A stretch of DNA of 64,000 nt from Pogonophryne albipinna (taxonomy: Eukaryota > Chordata > Actinopteri > Perciformes > Artedidraconidae), in NCBI GenBank assembly GCA_028583405.1, contig CM053243.1, positions 37,820,281-37,884,280 on the forward strand, read 5' to 3'. This document shows, in pieces, positions 46,200 through 60,335 of this stretch. Position numbers and translations under genes: made by a program. Below the pieces are notes generated by a model that searched no databases, was not told where the DNA came from, and saw nothing but the letters and a program-made list of their open reading frames with translations. Numbering within the stretch: the first letter of the stretch is position 1; every line of letters begins with the position of its first letter.

Positions 46200-49100
46200 A
46201 AGTAACCCTATGTACTAGCCGCCAAAGGAGTATAGACTAACGTGGGCGACGTGGGGAGAATTCTAACAAGTTAACAGTCTCTCCTTTTCACTTTAAATTA
46301 AAAGCGCGGGTGCCCACTAAGCGAAATGGCACTCTTATCATTAACTGTATGCCCCAGTATAGTTCTTGTCGCAGTTATTTATAAAATGAGCAATGGGAGT
46401 TATTGAATATCCTCATTACTGCTCTGCTGGTCCGGTTAAAAAAAAGCGTCCTCCTGAGAGGATAACAATATTTAAGTCCTGATCTGTGAGAGCTGTCACA
46501 TTAGACAGAGAGGAGCGAAGGTGCTGAGCATAATGCTTAATCCTCTTTTGATTTTGTCTTGTGGAGCATGTCTATGCATGAGCCATGAGTCATTAAGTGG
46601 CACCACAAATGCTGCTCTGCTAAAAGCCCCATGCAGCAGACAGGTTACTAAGTGAACGAATACGCTGACATTTTCATAATGACTGGCAGCACACATTATA
46701 GTGCTGTTAAACTGTATGCTAATGCTACTTGGATCAATTCATATTTCATAGATCCGAACTAGACACATTTCTTAGATTTTTGCTTTTAAAATGTACATTT
46801 TATTTCAGGTTATTTTATTTACTAATATATATATATATTTGTTAATCAAATGCAATCACCTTTTGGCTTTTCGGAAACACTGATCAACATTTACCAACTT
46901 TTTCTGACATGTTGTTCAACAAATTATCAATGAGAGTTAGTAATTGACAGATTAATATCCATACAAATAATTGATGTTCAATCCAATATCCTGAGATTTT
47001 ATAGAACAATTGATCAGTTAATTAAGAAAATAAGACTTGAATCCCCCTTATACGTTTTATAATGTTTTCATATGCAAATATCACAGTATCTCATGTGTGC
47101 AGGATGACCAAGTGCATTGTGATAAGTGTGTGTAGGGAACACCTGTCCAATGTACCAAATGATGAAATTCAAATGCTATTTTGTTGTGATCAGTGTTTTC
47201 ATGTGGACAAATGCAGGCTTGGTATACATACTGGAACTGTTGAGACATGTATCTAATGTGAAGGATTGGGGTGTTGCATCAGTACACTGTGGGTGTTGTC
47301 CATAGCCCATTTGTTAATTCTATATTCTTCCAGGGCTACATAAAAGACACTATATCTACCCAGAAACAGCATCAATTAATCTGTGGAAGCAATCAGGTCG
47401 TGGAATTCTACAGGCACAGCAGCCTCAGTGTGGTGCTAATTAACCCAGTTCCCTGTGCATTTCAGCGTCCATTTAGTATGCTGTGCTGTCCTGAAGCTGT
47501 CCGTGCTCTGAAGTTGATTTATGACGCGTCCCAGCAGAGATTTGTGCCAGATTCGGTGTGACAAAGACTCCGTTCTATATTCCTAACTGTCAATTCTGAT
47601 CAAGATGTTGGCGCCAAAAAGAGACAACTTGTTGAGAAAGAGTCATTAATTTAACCGTTTCCTTAAGTGTATTCATCCATCCGCGTGCAGCTTTAGAGAA
47701 ACAACAGCGCTGTTCCCATCCCGTTCCATGTATCATTCTTGTTAAAGCTTTCCAGTTCTGCGATTGTTGTTGTCGGTGATAATCTTGTGGACAGGGGTGA
47801 TGTCCGTGGTGCTGAATAACCATCAACAAGCTGTTTGGAACATCTGGGATCATCAAGGTTTAACTTTTAGATTAAAAACTGTTCAAATGGAGCTTTGGAT
47901 GAGTGATTTTAAGTGTTTATCCATGCCTTATCAAGAGTGCTCTCCTTACATAACAGCAAACAAAACATGATAATTACCAACCACTTAATATGATTGTGTT
48001 TTGTTTGACGAAAAACTCCCCCAGTCAACACTTTAACAACGGAAATACCTTTATCTCTTCACATTTCCTTTTCTTCTTGGCCACAACCCGCTAAGAACTG
48101 TAATTCCATTAATGTAACCATTAACCATTAATGACAGCCATTAGCATATTAATGAGCGATATTCATGAAACGGATCTCCATCATGTCTGGTGGAACTGGA
48201 GCAACCCAGTGGATTTGCCGCTGCAGCGCCTGTGATGAACTCGGCTGTGTAACTAATTTACACCTTAAGCACAGACTCATTAGGGGACTTGGGAGTGCTA
48301 CAGAGGGCGTCACATTTATTTGAGCCCTGTGACTTGTCTGGACGGGTGCAGAACATGTTCCACCAACAGGAAGGCTGTTATGTGAAACATTTTGACTTTC
48401 TTCGTTTCCTTAATCCGGCAAAGAAGAGTTCACGTCCATGTCAAAGATGAGTAATGTCTGATTCAGACAAATAACCTTTCAGTGGTCGAGGCAGTTTGGT
48501 TTTGCTTGTTTGTTTTTACATTTCTGACAATACTTATGCACACAACGGGATTTGCATTTTCTCCCCATTCTGTTCTCCATCTTAGGGGATCTCATAACGT
48601 CGCAGGATGCCTGACAGTCAGGCTCCATCGGACTCTTAAGGCAATTCCTCCCCAGTCACACACAAGCTGAACCCCTCTATAATTTGACTTTAGCCATCTC
48701 CAATACCCCGCCGGCTGCAATGGAGGACAGTTGATTCAGATAGCTCCATTCCGCTGGGCCTGTGAAATGCATTTAGGTCTGTTCAACTAAAGGCCCATTC
48801 ATTTTGGCTCCATTTCACCGTCTATCATTTCCCCAAGAATACCATGAGACCGGCAGTTATCTATTCTATATTTAACGCAGCCAGGATTATTTGGTGCAGG
48901 GGATGAATATACCTCATACAGATTACCTCAAGCTATCTTGTGTTACCTTCCATCTATTGCCGCACTACAGATTCAGTATTAGAATATAAGCCGGCGCCTG
49001 CGGTATCATACCCTGTTTGTTATGCTGTATGCTTATCACAGCTTACCCAGGACAAAAGGTTCACCAACAGAAGGAAGTTTTAAAAAGCTCAGAGGCAAAA

Positions 49101-51180
49101 TGTTACTTTACATTTTTTGTCTGATCACAGAGCACATTCTGTTACAACACCTCTTGACTTTTTGAAAAGTTGAGCAGCAATCACCATTATTCATAACAAT
49201 CTGAAGAAGAATCCCATTTACACGGCTTCTTACTGGGCGCTGAATAAGTCTTAATGGTGTTCAGGGTTAATGTTTTAATCTACTGGTTCTGCTCATATCA
49301 TAACCAGTTCCTAAATCACCCTACTGTTGTACTCATAATACCATTAAGAATAACATCACTTTGTGTAATGGTGAATACGAGGCTTCGTGATGACCCTGAT
49401 GAGAGAAGGAATTAAGTTGATACCACAGGCAGTGTTATAAAAGGTGAGATAACCTTGTTTTAGGCTGAAAGCAGCGACAGTAATACTGCGATAGTCATCA
49501 GTGATTTCATTCAAGATATGTATCATGGTATGACAGCTTCAGTGCTTAACAGTGTGTCTGCTAATTTGGTGGGATTTCAGGATTGATAAAGCAACTGTGG
49601 AGGGGGATGAGGAAGGTAAGCTGCTTTGTTTACACTTGAGTAAACACAGATCACATTTGCAATATCAGTGCTATTCTTCACAAATGATGCCGTACAACTC
49701 CAGGCTTAGAGGGCTTTAGTAAAGTTTTAACTGGAAATGCAAATGTTCTTTCTGCGGTTGGAGAAGTAACAAAAATAAGTTGTTTGCACAAATCCCTGGA
49801 CAGACTGAAAGAAAAATGATGTAACAGTTAAAGTACCCTTAGGTGATGCACTGCACTTCTAACCATCTCTGTTAAGCTGTTCATTGGCCAACAAAACAGC
49901 AATGTAATAAACATGTGACGAAGAATTCCCACTGCAAACGCTCCCTTGTTGCTGCTGCAATGTATTATTTTTCAAATGTCTAGTTGAAAACTTACAAAAA
50001 TGTAAAAAATAATTGTGATCTGTAGCCCAGTGTCTATGCGTCTTTGTTGTTACACATTTCAAAACGGCAGATATTATCAGTCAGTCCTCTTCCAGGAAAA
50101 TAAATGGGTTATTGAGAGGCGAGATATGGATAGACCTGTGTTCATTTCTACTTTGAGTATGTGTAGGGAGGGAGGAAGCCTATCATTGAAACCCACTGAA
50201 CAGATAGGTTGGAGATTTATCAGAAATGATATAGTGAATGAGAAGGCTTCTCCATTACCCATCCATCACAGATGATGTATTGCAAATAAACTACGAGGCA
50301 GCAAGAAGCTCTTGCTGAGGGGCTGACCTCCTTGATGAAAGCAACAACTCCCCCATGGCCATCCCCGTATACACTGCCTCCTCTTTTCAATACAACAGCA
50401 GAGCTTGTCTTTGTGCGAGGGAACTCATATCAACACTACTTGTTGGGGGGTGGTGTGTGTGCACTGACCGAAAACAAGAAAAACACACAATTTGTCTCCA
50501 GACACAGGAAGGAAAGCCCCCACTCCTCAACATCAGCGCTCGAAGGTGAAGTCAGAAGGCTATTGTCACACCGTGCAGCTGGAGTGCGTCTTCACTAGCT
50601 TGCACCTGTTTTATTCGACATTGATGGTGATAAATAGACTCTTGCTGAGCCTGCATTTTGTGTTTTGATGTAAATGTTTGATGACCGTGAGTCTGAGAAA
50701 ATCTGTCCCAAGCTGTGTTTGGTTTTTCACTTTGGTGGCCCCAAACTGCCGCACTGGAGAGACTTGATTTTGTATTTCAGTGTGAAGTAAACAGACATTT
50801 TCAACCTACACGATGTGACTCATCTTTCAAGAGCTGCACAAGACATGACCCTCAGCAATGGTAATATCCTGACCATAACAGTCTCGTTTTAATAGCAATG
50901 TTCTACTTAAGATTTCCGCTCACAGTCCTGATTGCACTCCTTTGAATATTGGGTTGACCTCCATCAGCAGACACTTTATATTACATTTCCTTTTATACTG
51001 TCCATGCATTGCCTCATGCATGCATTAACGTTAATGAGCCAATTTATACACTTTTTAAAACAATTTTAATGTCCATGCATTAAAGAAATATAGCCTATAG
51101 ATTAGGGTTTCCAATAAAAGGTAATATCCTGTATATTGTTTTTCAGCAGGGATCTGGAAAGGATTCAGACGGCCTTTTTT
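46200..51180. other. Upstream non-coding DNA, no gene seen
   Basis: Lies 5' of the putative brinp3 promoter. No exon with a recognisable protein was found on either strand. The block 48060-48330 is listed separately as a candidate regulatory element. The rest is not interpretable by eye. Confidence 0.5.
48060..48330. promoter_or_regulatory. Candidate conserved non-coding element with clustered ATTA sites
   Basis: ATTAATG, ATTAACC, ATTAATG, CCATTAGCATATTAATGAG and CTCATTAG occur within about 200 bp, in repeat-free, non-coding DNA. Homeodomain and POU factors bind such words. Conservation cannot be judged from one sequence. Confidence 0.25.
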
Positions 51181-51188
51181 GTTTCCCC

Positions 51189-51425
<237 letters not shown>

Positions 51426-52044
51426 GCCAAAAGCATTTGTAATCACTTCTGAAACATGTTTACATTTTAAGAAATGTTAATCTTATTACGAGCAGTGGTA
51501 TTATTAATGATTGACTGTTGTACCAACTCTGTCTCTTAGAAATATAACTAATTTCTAACAGAATACAGAATTTGTAGGAATCAATACTGAATACATATTT
51601 TGTTTTTCTATTAGCTGTTCCTAGCAACTTAAGCATAATGTAACACTTTTAAGTTTGTTTAATGCACTCACAGTATTTAGTTAATGTTATGGACTGATCC
51701 TTGGCCTGGTTTTATACAGTAAAAAACTCGAGTAACTTAAAAGTTTGAAACAGGAAGTATTATTTTTACATGAACAGTTGTTGCCTAAAATCACCTGGTA
51801 TGCATACACAAGTCCCTAATAATACATATTTCCTAGGTATACCCAGCCCAATCATTGGCCCTGATCAACTTCCTTTGGCTTCCAAGCTTGTGAACATTTT
51901 CCTTTCAGCAATTTTGGGGTAAACAGATTATTATTATTATTATATTGCATATCAACATTATTTCGAGAAGACAGATTTGGGGTGTGCACATGTCACCTAT
52001 GAAATATTCATTCTGATATTCTGAAGTCTTCAGAGAGAACTAGG

Positions 52045-52241
52045 AGGTTGTGGCTCAGTGGATAGTGCACTGATCTTCGGATCACGGGGGCACATGGTTC
52101 GAAACCTGCTGCAGTCAAACATTCCACTGTGTCCTTGGACAAGACACTTCACCCCAAATTCTTCCTGGGGATTGCACACAGTATTGAATGTATGTAAGTC
52201 ACTTTGGATAAAAGCGTCTAACAAGTGACGTGTAATGTAAT
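52045..52241 (+). mobile_element. tRNA-derived SINE
   Basis: A-box-like TGGCTCAGTGGATAG and B box GGTTCGAAACC (52096-52106) form a tRNA-like head. The body TGTCCTTGGACAAGACACTTCACCCC leads to the LINE-like tail CACTTTGGATAAAAGCGTCTA and short TGTAATGTAAT repeats. This is the standard layout of fish SINEs with an L2-type tail. It is well preserved. Confidence 0.85.
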
Positions 52242-52490
52242 CCATCTATCACAATGTGGCCACGCTCTAAAGCATACTCTGTTTTTGTCAATGTATTTAT
52301 AGGAAGGAAAGGAACCATTATTTACAAAATAAACATAATGCTTAAACTATCCTTTGGGATGCCAACCACCTCTGGTAAATGTGGTAAAAAGGTAACATTT
52401 TTGTTGGGAGAAATCAGGTAATTTTCTCGTAGACTTCGATACATTCAAACTTCTTTGTGAGATCAGTGGAGTCACACCCTTTTGGTTTAA

Positions 52491-52839
52491 CCCTTATGTT
52501 GTGTTCGGGTCTCCCATGACCCGTTTCAAGTTAAAATGATATAATAACTAAGCTCTAGTTTTTTTTATTGGAACAAGGCTTCATGATATCCTCCACAACA
52601 GCTATATAAACACTACGAAACTGTTTTTGACAATTGTAGCCAAGTCTGAAGGTCTCTAAAAAAAAAGTGTATCATTTGGTGTTGCAGAATTGTTTTGGGT
52701 GACTCAAGGTCAAATTTGGCCCAATCAAGATTCATCTTTGACTTTAGACACCCCAGCCCCACCCCCTTCATCCACTGCAACAATAATTGTTCGCAACATG
52801 CACCATGAACGGTAACAACTTTGGAACACAACACAAGGG
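52491..52839. mobile_element. 349-bp piggyBac-like TTAA MITE
   Basis: TTAA at 52487-52490 and 52840-52843. Ends CCCTTATGTTGTGTTC and, reversed, CCCTTGTGTTGTGTTC differ at one base. Subterminal GGGTCTCCCATGACCCG and GGTCAAATTTGGCC recall the GGTCA-TGACC dyads of the other TTAA elements. Non-coding. Confidence 0.85.
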
Positions 52840-54427
52840 TTAAGGCACTCTAGCACTAGTTTTACTCCTCAGACACTGAGGTCGTCGCCTGGTGTCCATG
52901 TGCTGCTCGTTGCTTTTACTTGACATTTTTTCAATAAGACACTGAGCAAAAGGACGCTGCCCAAGGGAGATGTGGCAGATATGGTATTTTCAAAAGGTCA
53001 TACAGAACAGCAGAAAAGAAAGTACACGTTCAACCATCTTGCTTGATTTCAGTTTACTTATTCACTATTATTCGGCCAATGTCAATTTAAAGAGAGGAAC
53101 GACAGTGTGGTGTTGGGATCTAGTTCTGCCTGGGTGGTGAAAAACGACAGAATAATGATATCTCATGTTTCTTTGTTATCAGTTCCTGAGAGATGAGATG
53201 TTGCTCCCTTTAAGAATAACTTCCGTCAGATTGTATCTGGTATCTAAAATAAATCTATGGCATCTCATCCCAGCACCACTTTATGATTTAGGCTTGGGGG
53301 GTGGGTTTCTAAATGTTAAAGAAATTAAAAAATATTACTGCAACTGCGCAGTGTTAGCAAATGTAATGATTGTCTTGTCATTTTCCCCTTTGTGTATTCT
53401 TCTTATCCAACTTTTTTCTTTCAGCTTGAACAGAGCAAACAGATGACACAAGAATGAGTGGAAGACACATAGATACATTCCCAGCATGTGGTTTGCAGAG
53501 GATTGAGCGTTGAAAGAAGAGGACAAGTAAAGGCTTGTGAAGTGACCTGGTCCGCATTACCCCTGTCACTATCTGTATTTCCCAGCTTGGCCTGAAAGAT
53601 CTCTGCTGACAGAGATAATACAGAGAGAGAGAAAGACTGTTTTGTGACAGCGTTAGGAAAAGCAGAGGAGTGGGGAAAAGCACAGAAGGGGGGAAAGTGC
53701 ATGACTCAGCGAAAGGTGTCGCACCATTAAAATTAAATTTACGACTGGTTTCAGACAAATCTGTAAGCTCTGTGGCTGTAGGCAGAGCTGCTTGGGCATT
53801 TGGAGGACATTACAAATTGGCACCCTACTTCTCAGGACTATAGTGAATCATTTATTACACCTACCTCTACTTAAGCTGTCGAAGCAGTGATGGCTTTGGC
53901 ACTGTGTTGTCCACAGTTAATTTATCAGGGAGGAGCTGGCGGGTGCGCTGTCTGCCCAGTAGGGTGTTGATTCTTCCTCCGTCGTTAAAGATGTCAAAAT
54001 CTCCGGCTTTCTTTTCTTTCTTTTTTTCAGTGAATCGAAGGCAGAAGATGCCACAGAAACGAGTTATGGAAGGCTTTTATATGGGTACTGATTCGAAAAA
54101 TCCATATCATAATGTGCCGCTGCACATATTGATTCTGCTGGGAGTCGTAACCATGTCAACAGTCATGGTTAAGGTAGGTTTTAATACATAAAACAGTCAG
54201 TCATGTAGCACATCACTCGGTGAAAATGAGAGGAAAAGAGAAAAGTGAGACTGCTGGACAATAGGTGTGAGTATAGGTTGAATTACCTTTGTGCTATAAC
54301 TTTATGTGATGAAGAGCATTATTCTATTCTACAAAAGGGATTTTTTAAGTAGGCTATCTAAAAAGCAGCAGGCAGATCTCAACATTTGCCCTTATGGATG
54401 TATTATGTGGACCATGAGCCCTGAATA

Positions 54428-54453
54428 AACACACACACACACACACACACACA
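54428..54453. repeat. (CA)13 microsatellite
   Basis: Pure CA run of 26 bases. Confidence 0.95.
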
Positions 54454-57400
54454 TTACAGTACAAGCATAAAACCTTGCTTTCCGCATTGAAGTATTACTA
54501 AACCCAGCACTTCCCACATTATGCAGAGAAACTGATTTCTTTTTTTAGGCATTACCATAATACCCTCCCGTTTGCCCAAATTAATTACTTCAATTAGAGC
54601 AGAGCTTAGCAAAATGGATTTGCTTCTTTTGGCCATAGAGCAAAAATCAGTCCTTCCTATTTGAATTCACTCACGGAAACCATAAAAGAAAAAACCCATT
54701 AGGGTAACCGTACTTTAAAACGTATTTAAGTCATCTTATTAAATGGCAGGTATGCGCTGCAAGCTAGTAATTGTGTTTTTGTATTACATTTCAATTATGT
54801 GTTTTCATGTTAGACACAGTTTATTATTAATTAGTGATTTATGCTTACTTCTCATGTCATGCAATGAATCTTTGCAAGTGCATATAATTAGATCATGTCA
54901 GGCGTCCACTCTTCACCAAATACATGTTACCAAAATCTTCAGCAGCCATTCATTGTGATGCAGTCAAATTTAAAAATGGTTCTCCTTTTTCCTGCAGACA
55001 GCTGTGATTTCAGGCGTTAATGTTATGGCTGCACTACCCCCTTAAGATGTACAGTATCAGGATTGGGGTCTAATGGCCAAAGAATATTGACATTTATTTC
55101 ATATCGGGCACGTCTCATTAAATGTTCTTTAAACTAAAAATGTCTCCTCCTGATTGAAATAAGGTTTGTGTACTGTAGGTTCACATAACAGTCAAGTTTT
55201 AGAAAGTAAACCAAAACTATGTTCTATATTTACATGATAAATGCCTTGCAACATACAGATGAAAGTACATTTACTGTGCATTGCAAATTATTTAAAAACA
55301 TGAAATGAAAGTAGAGTTTTTTTAAATATTTTTTCTTATTCAAAAAGTCTGAAGAAAGGTCTTTGCAAATGCATCCTTTAACCCTTGAGCCTCTTAGTGG
55401 GCGGACCGGTGAACAAAAAGAAAACATTTTCATCTTCAACTTCTTAGTCCTATTTTCCCTTTCATTGAAGTGCATGTAACTGTGTTTTTTTCCCATGTCT
55501 GTAAACACTATATAGGACAAGTGCCCTGAAAGTTTAAAGGGGTGTTGTTGCAATGATTGTCAAAATAAATGTTAATCGGGGGAATTAAGTGGTGTGAAAT
55601 TAATAATGAAATGGCAACATAATAGACAGGTCAAATGTGTTGTTTTTGTCCATGCATTTCACAACTGTCAATATCTATTAACATTACAGTAGATGAACAC
55701 TGTTAAATTAAAACAACATAATTGTTCACTGTTATTCCAAATACCTATTTAAACCTCATTATTATTCTCTGTTGGTTTCTCACATTACTACAGTGTTTTC
55801 AGATTGTCAAAACATACATCAGCTGCGGAAAGATTTGGTAACCTTTGCTTCGTTAAAGTTAAATGAACTGACTCAAAATGAAATCCCAAAAGTACATGGA
55901 ACCAGAAATAGAATATTTGTTTACACATCGTCATTAACCCGAAAACAAGGAAAGGTCATTGCTAGAAGCTTTTTTCTTTTTTTTTGCACCAGTGAACAGG
56001 TCAGTCCAAACTCAAAGTCAGTTTTATAATTGCTTACCTCTGTAACATAATGTGGTTGTTTATGTTCCACAGTTAAAGTAGATATGTGCATTTGCTGGGA
56101 AACTGAACATGGCAATTTGGCCTGCTTTCAAGACTGTCTTCCATTTACATATATTTAGGCTTTGAATGTTGTACATCTGTTTTTCAGGGTTTTGGAGAAC
56201 GTTTACAGAGCTGTCGCCAATCCATGGCGTTGTTGTTTTATCCCCACTACAGAGCAGGGATTTAGGGGTCCTTTAGGAGCTGTGATCGACAGCCATGTTA
56301 AATTACAGAGCACTTCCAGAAGAGGCTCCTTCCCTCGTGGTTTGACTGGCTGTAATTTTCCCTGAATCTGGTGCAAGCGCTCCCCTGTTCCCGAGCCCTC
56401 ATTTAACATCCCTAAAACACCCTTGTGCACTCTTTGCTGAACAAAAACCAAACGTTGCCTCTGCCAAGTTAATTAATAGAGCCCAAGCTGCTCTGGCCTC
56501 ATAATGACATGCAATGCCAAGGAGGAAATATCATAGTGTGTATTGTGACAATAATGCTCTGCTGTCACTGGGAAGGCCCTCATTGGCCCTCTCACCTGCT
56601 TTGTTAATTTTGTTTACAGTGCCATTGCTTTGCATACAAATGCTGTGATTAATCTCAGTATTATGTCTTTTGGGGCTTTCATGTACCGTAATAACTGAAA
56701 TGGAGTTGGCCATCCCAATAAGTGGATAGTTTGTACTCGACTCATTCTATTATGATCCATTTGGTTGTTCATTTGTACCTCTTACTGTCAATTTTGTGTA
56801 TTTTATTTTGTTTATGATGATCTAATGATCTATTCTGAAATATATAAGTTTTGTAAGGAATAGTTCATTAACATCAGGCAAACTATTTGTAAGCCTCAAT
56901 TTTAACAAATGACAATTTGACATTTTAAATGGGGAATTTATTTACAAAAGAAGGTGTGTTTTCCAACCAAAAAATTCAGACAAAAAATATATTTGCTTGA
57001 CTCTTTAGATTGATGAACAAATGAACTGACAAATAAATCCCTTTTCCTAGTGTAGGTCATAAGTGAGTCCTCATTATGTTAGCAACACTACCGCAAAGGC
57101 AGGGTTTTTTAGAAACTGAGCCTTAGAGTGGTAAAAGTCGCCACCTAACTACTTTAGTTTACTTGATTAGTCTTTCTTACATAATATAGTAGCCAGAGTT
57201 TGAAAAGCATAACACAGACATGCATGGACACTGTTGTATAATGAACAATACAGAAGGATACAGATAGCATAAGTTAAATATCAAACATAACTTTGAAATA
57301 ACCATTGCATTACAAATAACATGCCTAATCCTACACTTACAAGAAAGGTCCAAACCTTTTTTTCTCCCCTTCTTTCAAATGTAATCCCTCTTCCTCCTCA

Positions 57401-58780
57401 TCAAAGGGCTGGGGTAATTGAAAGGATAGATAACAACATGTTTTCATTGAGTGCAAAGCTTTATCTAATCCAGTTTTGAGGGAAGATAATTAAAGGTCAA
57501 ATGACTGACCAAGGTAGTTCCTCCATTTGCGCTGTTGCCCCGTCTGATAAAACATCATTTCACCCACTCATTTAATTGACTTTGCTTTACATGTGGTATC
57601 TCAGAGTAGGAGAGAGATATACGATTGTGGGCGGCAAGGTCATAAATCATCAAGCCTGCCTGTAAACACTATCACTTAAAAAACGGGATAGTAGAGATCT
57701 AGCAGACGCTGTTAACAAATTTCCTTTGACCCAAGAAATGGACCGCGTCAGACTCTTTCAGCAGAGAGTGCTGCACCTTTGCATTTGGTATCTATTTTTT
57801 AATATCTAGCCCAAATGACCTGCTGATACGAGGAGGCAGGTCAAATTGAGAAACATTGCCCTGAGTATGGTAACTGTGGTCAGTTAATGGCTCTGAAATA
57901 TGTAGGCATTTTTCTTCCCGTCGGAGGGCATGCATGCCATTGATTCCTTTGGGGCTCCATCAATCATGGCGATAACTTCCCCGTCACATAAGTTACTGAG
58001 AGCCATCGCTCAGGGCCCCGAGGCAGAGGGAGGACAGGACAGGAAGGGACAGAAATCTATGGCCTCTTTATCTTTCAAGTTTGTTTTATTCTCGTATGTG
58101 TGTTTGTTCAACTAGTCAGTGCATGATGTCATTAAAAGGAATTATTCAACTGACGTAAACACTTCCCGTCTAATTGTGTAAATTGAACTGTCTCCTTTTA
58201 ATAACCTCTTACCTAATCAGTTTTATAGTATTATAAACTATGGCTTATGTGAAAGTACATTTATGTGTCCTATTAGTCTTCCTTTTGAAAGGAAGAAACA
58301 CTGCGTACGAAGCATTCTAGCAGAAAATTACTGATATGCCTTTATCATTTGCTCAATGCTTCACTAATCAATGTTTTTGTATTACATTTTATACCCAAGC
58401 TGAGTGTTTTGTATATTGAAGAACGACCATTTAGGTTAACATTGCTTCAGTGGGAATATAAAATTGATGAAATAGGCTAGGCTAATTTGGACCCTCAATA
58501 ACAATAAAAAGTAAATAACCAATACATGAAATGGCCATGTGCAATGTGGAAGGTGTGGTGCCTACTGCATTGTTTAGTCCTTGTTTAAAGATGACAATAT
58601 TTTCATGATCTGGTTGTTTCATTTTTATTTCCCATGTTAATCATAGGTTGACCATTTAAGATAAGATAAGATGGACCTTTATTTATCTACGTAGGGAAAT
58701 TCATGTGTCTTAGCAACAACATCAATAAGGGTAAACACAGGGAAGGACATGTATTATTTCCAACAAGTCCTCCAACTCAT

Positions 58781-58848
58781 ACGACCAAATAGGTTGATTG
58801 TTCAAGCCCTTATTACGACCAAATAGGTCGATTGTTGAAGCGCTTATT
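58781..58848. repeat. 34-bp direct tandem repeat, two copies
   Basis: ACGACCAAATAGGTTGATTG... (58781-58814) and ACGACCAAATAGGTCGATTG... (58815-58848) differ at three or so positions. A partial third unit (ATGACCTATAATC) follows. Confidence 0.85.
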
Positions 58849-60244
58849 ATGACCTATAATCAAGTTTTAAAGTTTTCAACCTCTAGTGCTCCCGTTGAAT
58901 GCAAACGCTATGGAGGGTCGTTTATTCACAAATAACCCTCTCTGGAAAATCCTAAATTGTAGGATTTGGCCTTTAAAATGCTTTTTGATTAGATTTCTAG
59001 CGTGAAGTGTATATTGTACTTTCAGAATCCACGTCCAGTGGATGTGTAGGATCTATAGTTTGAAAGATACAGTATTACGAAGATGATTTGAGGTCTTGCC
59101 AGAAGATTGTGTATATGAGGCAGCGTCCATGTAAAGTTAGTGTCAACCCTCACAGGGTGAAAACAGTATTTCTGGTCTCAAAGTTTCTCATAATAAAACG
59201 GTATTCCCCTCCAGTACTCATCCACTAAAAACATCAGTTTATCCTTGTTAATTACACTACATTAATTGGTTTGAATTATGTACAATACTTTTGTGTTTTT
59301 CCCATACGTTTTTCCCTTTCGATTCTGAGAGACACATTTATTTCAGAGTTTTTGATAGGCTAAAACATCGAACTACCCATAATCCCCAGCTATCGTTGGA
59401 GCTCGTCGATTGGATGTTTTAGCCGCAGTGCAGGTTGGGATATGGTGTTTATGCGATATGAAATCCGAAAACATTTAAAAAAAAAAAAAAAAATAATACT
59501 TTATTCCGAGTGTAACTTATTTTCTCTTTGGAAGTCATCACATAACGGCATTGTAATACACAGTTCGGCTGCATTAAATATTACACATCTGCCGTAGTTC
59601 TTTATTTATAGAGCCCTGCTGAGAAGACTTCTAGACAAACTGGAAGAACTGCCGCCGAAACTGAATACGTGACGTGCATCATAAATATATCACCAATTAA
59701 ACAACATCTTCAATTTCTCTTCACACAATACGTCTCCTTGCGGTATCAATACTAATTCGGCTGACTTTTCTATTTGATCCAATTGGTAGATAGGTTATAT
59801 TTACACCATAACGGTGCACAGCTGATAGAAAGGGACTTGTAGTTTTGAAAGATATTACTGATTGTCTTTGAATATAAGAATGTAAATACTGAGTTGAGAG
59901 AATATTCAGGGGTTTTGGGTGATGGGAGACACATCTATGGAATCACAATTTCAATAGCTTACCATTAAATGACGGATATACTGTACCTTTCTGTCTATGA
60001 TGTTTTGCAAATCAGAAATTAATGTGTATACACATTCATATCTGATATATTACATTATATATATCATATATAATATATATACATTATCAGCTATAATATT
60101 TCTATAGAACTACAATATGTGAAATAGTATAGCAATATCCTGTACAATGATGTGAAAAAATGAATAAAACTACACATCTTCAGATGTTATACATACATAA
60201 GTGTCCTACACTAATAATACAAAGTTATTATGGCATTGTATGCT

Positions 60245-60335
60245 GTGTGTTATTTGTAACATCTTCAGTAACTACCTTTCCAACTCCTCACCAGTTGACG
60301 TTTACAGTTGTATACAGGTTCATGGTACAATGCAG
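60245..60335. repeat. About 100-bp direct repeat flanking the AAGTC element, left copy
   Basis: GTTATTTGTAACATCTTCAG, ACTACCTTTCCAACTCCTCA, CCAGTTGAC and GTATACAG...GTTCATGG(T/C)ACAATGCA recur in order at 61321-61412. Confidence 0.85.

Larger units (their letters stand above)
53860..60230. other. Upstream non-coding DNA with minor repeats
   Basis: No supported gene. It contains a (CA)13 run (54428-54453), a candidate exon-like block (54030-54173), a 34-bp tandem repeat (58781-58848), and a segment at 58660-58720 with AAGATAAGATGGACCTTTATTTATC wording typical of a fish repeat end. A 17-base A run lies near 59478. Confidence 0.5.

Noticed and set aside
52045..52120. tRNA gene at the A box/B box pair
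   Set aside because: The head continues into a SINE body with a LINE-like tail, so it is a SINE and not a host tRNA gene.
54090..54120. NPYHN word in the 54-kb frame, recalling the metal-binding region of phosphodiesterases
   Set aside because: The following residues do not continue the phosphodiesterase pattern (no HAADV), so the match is chance.
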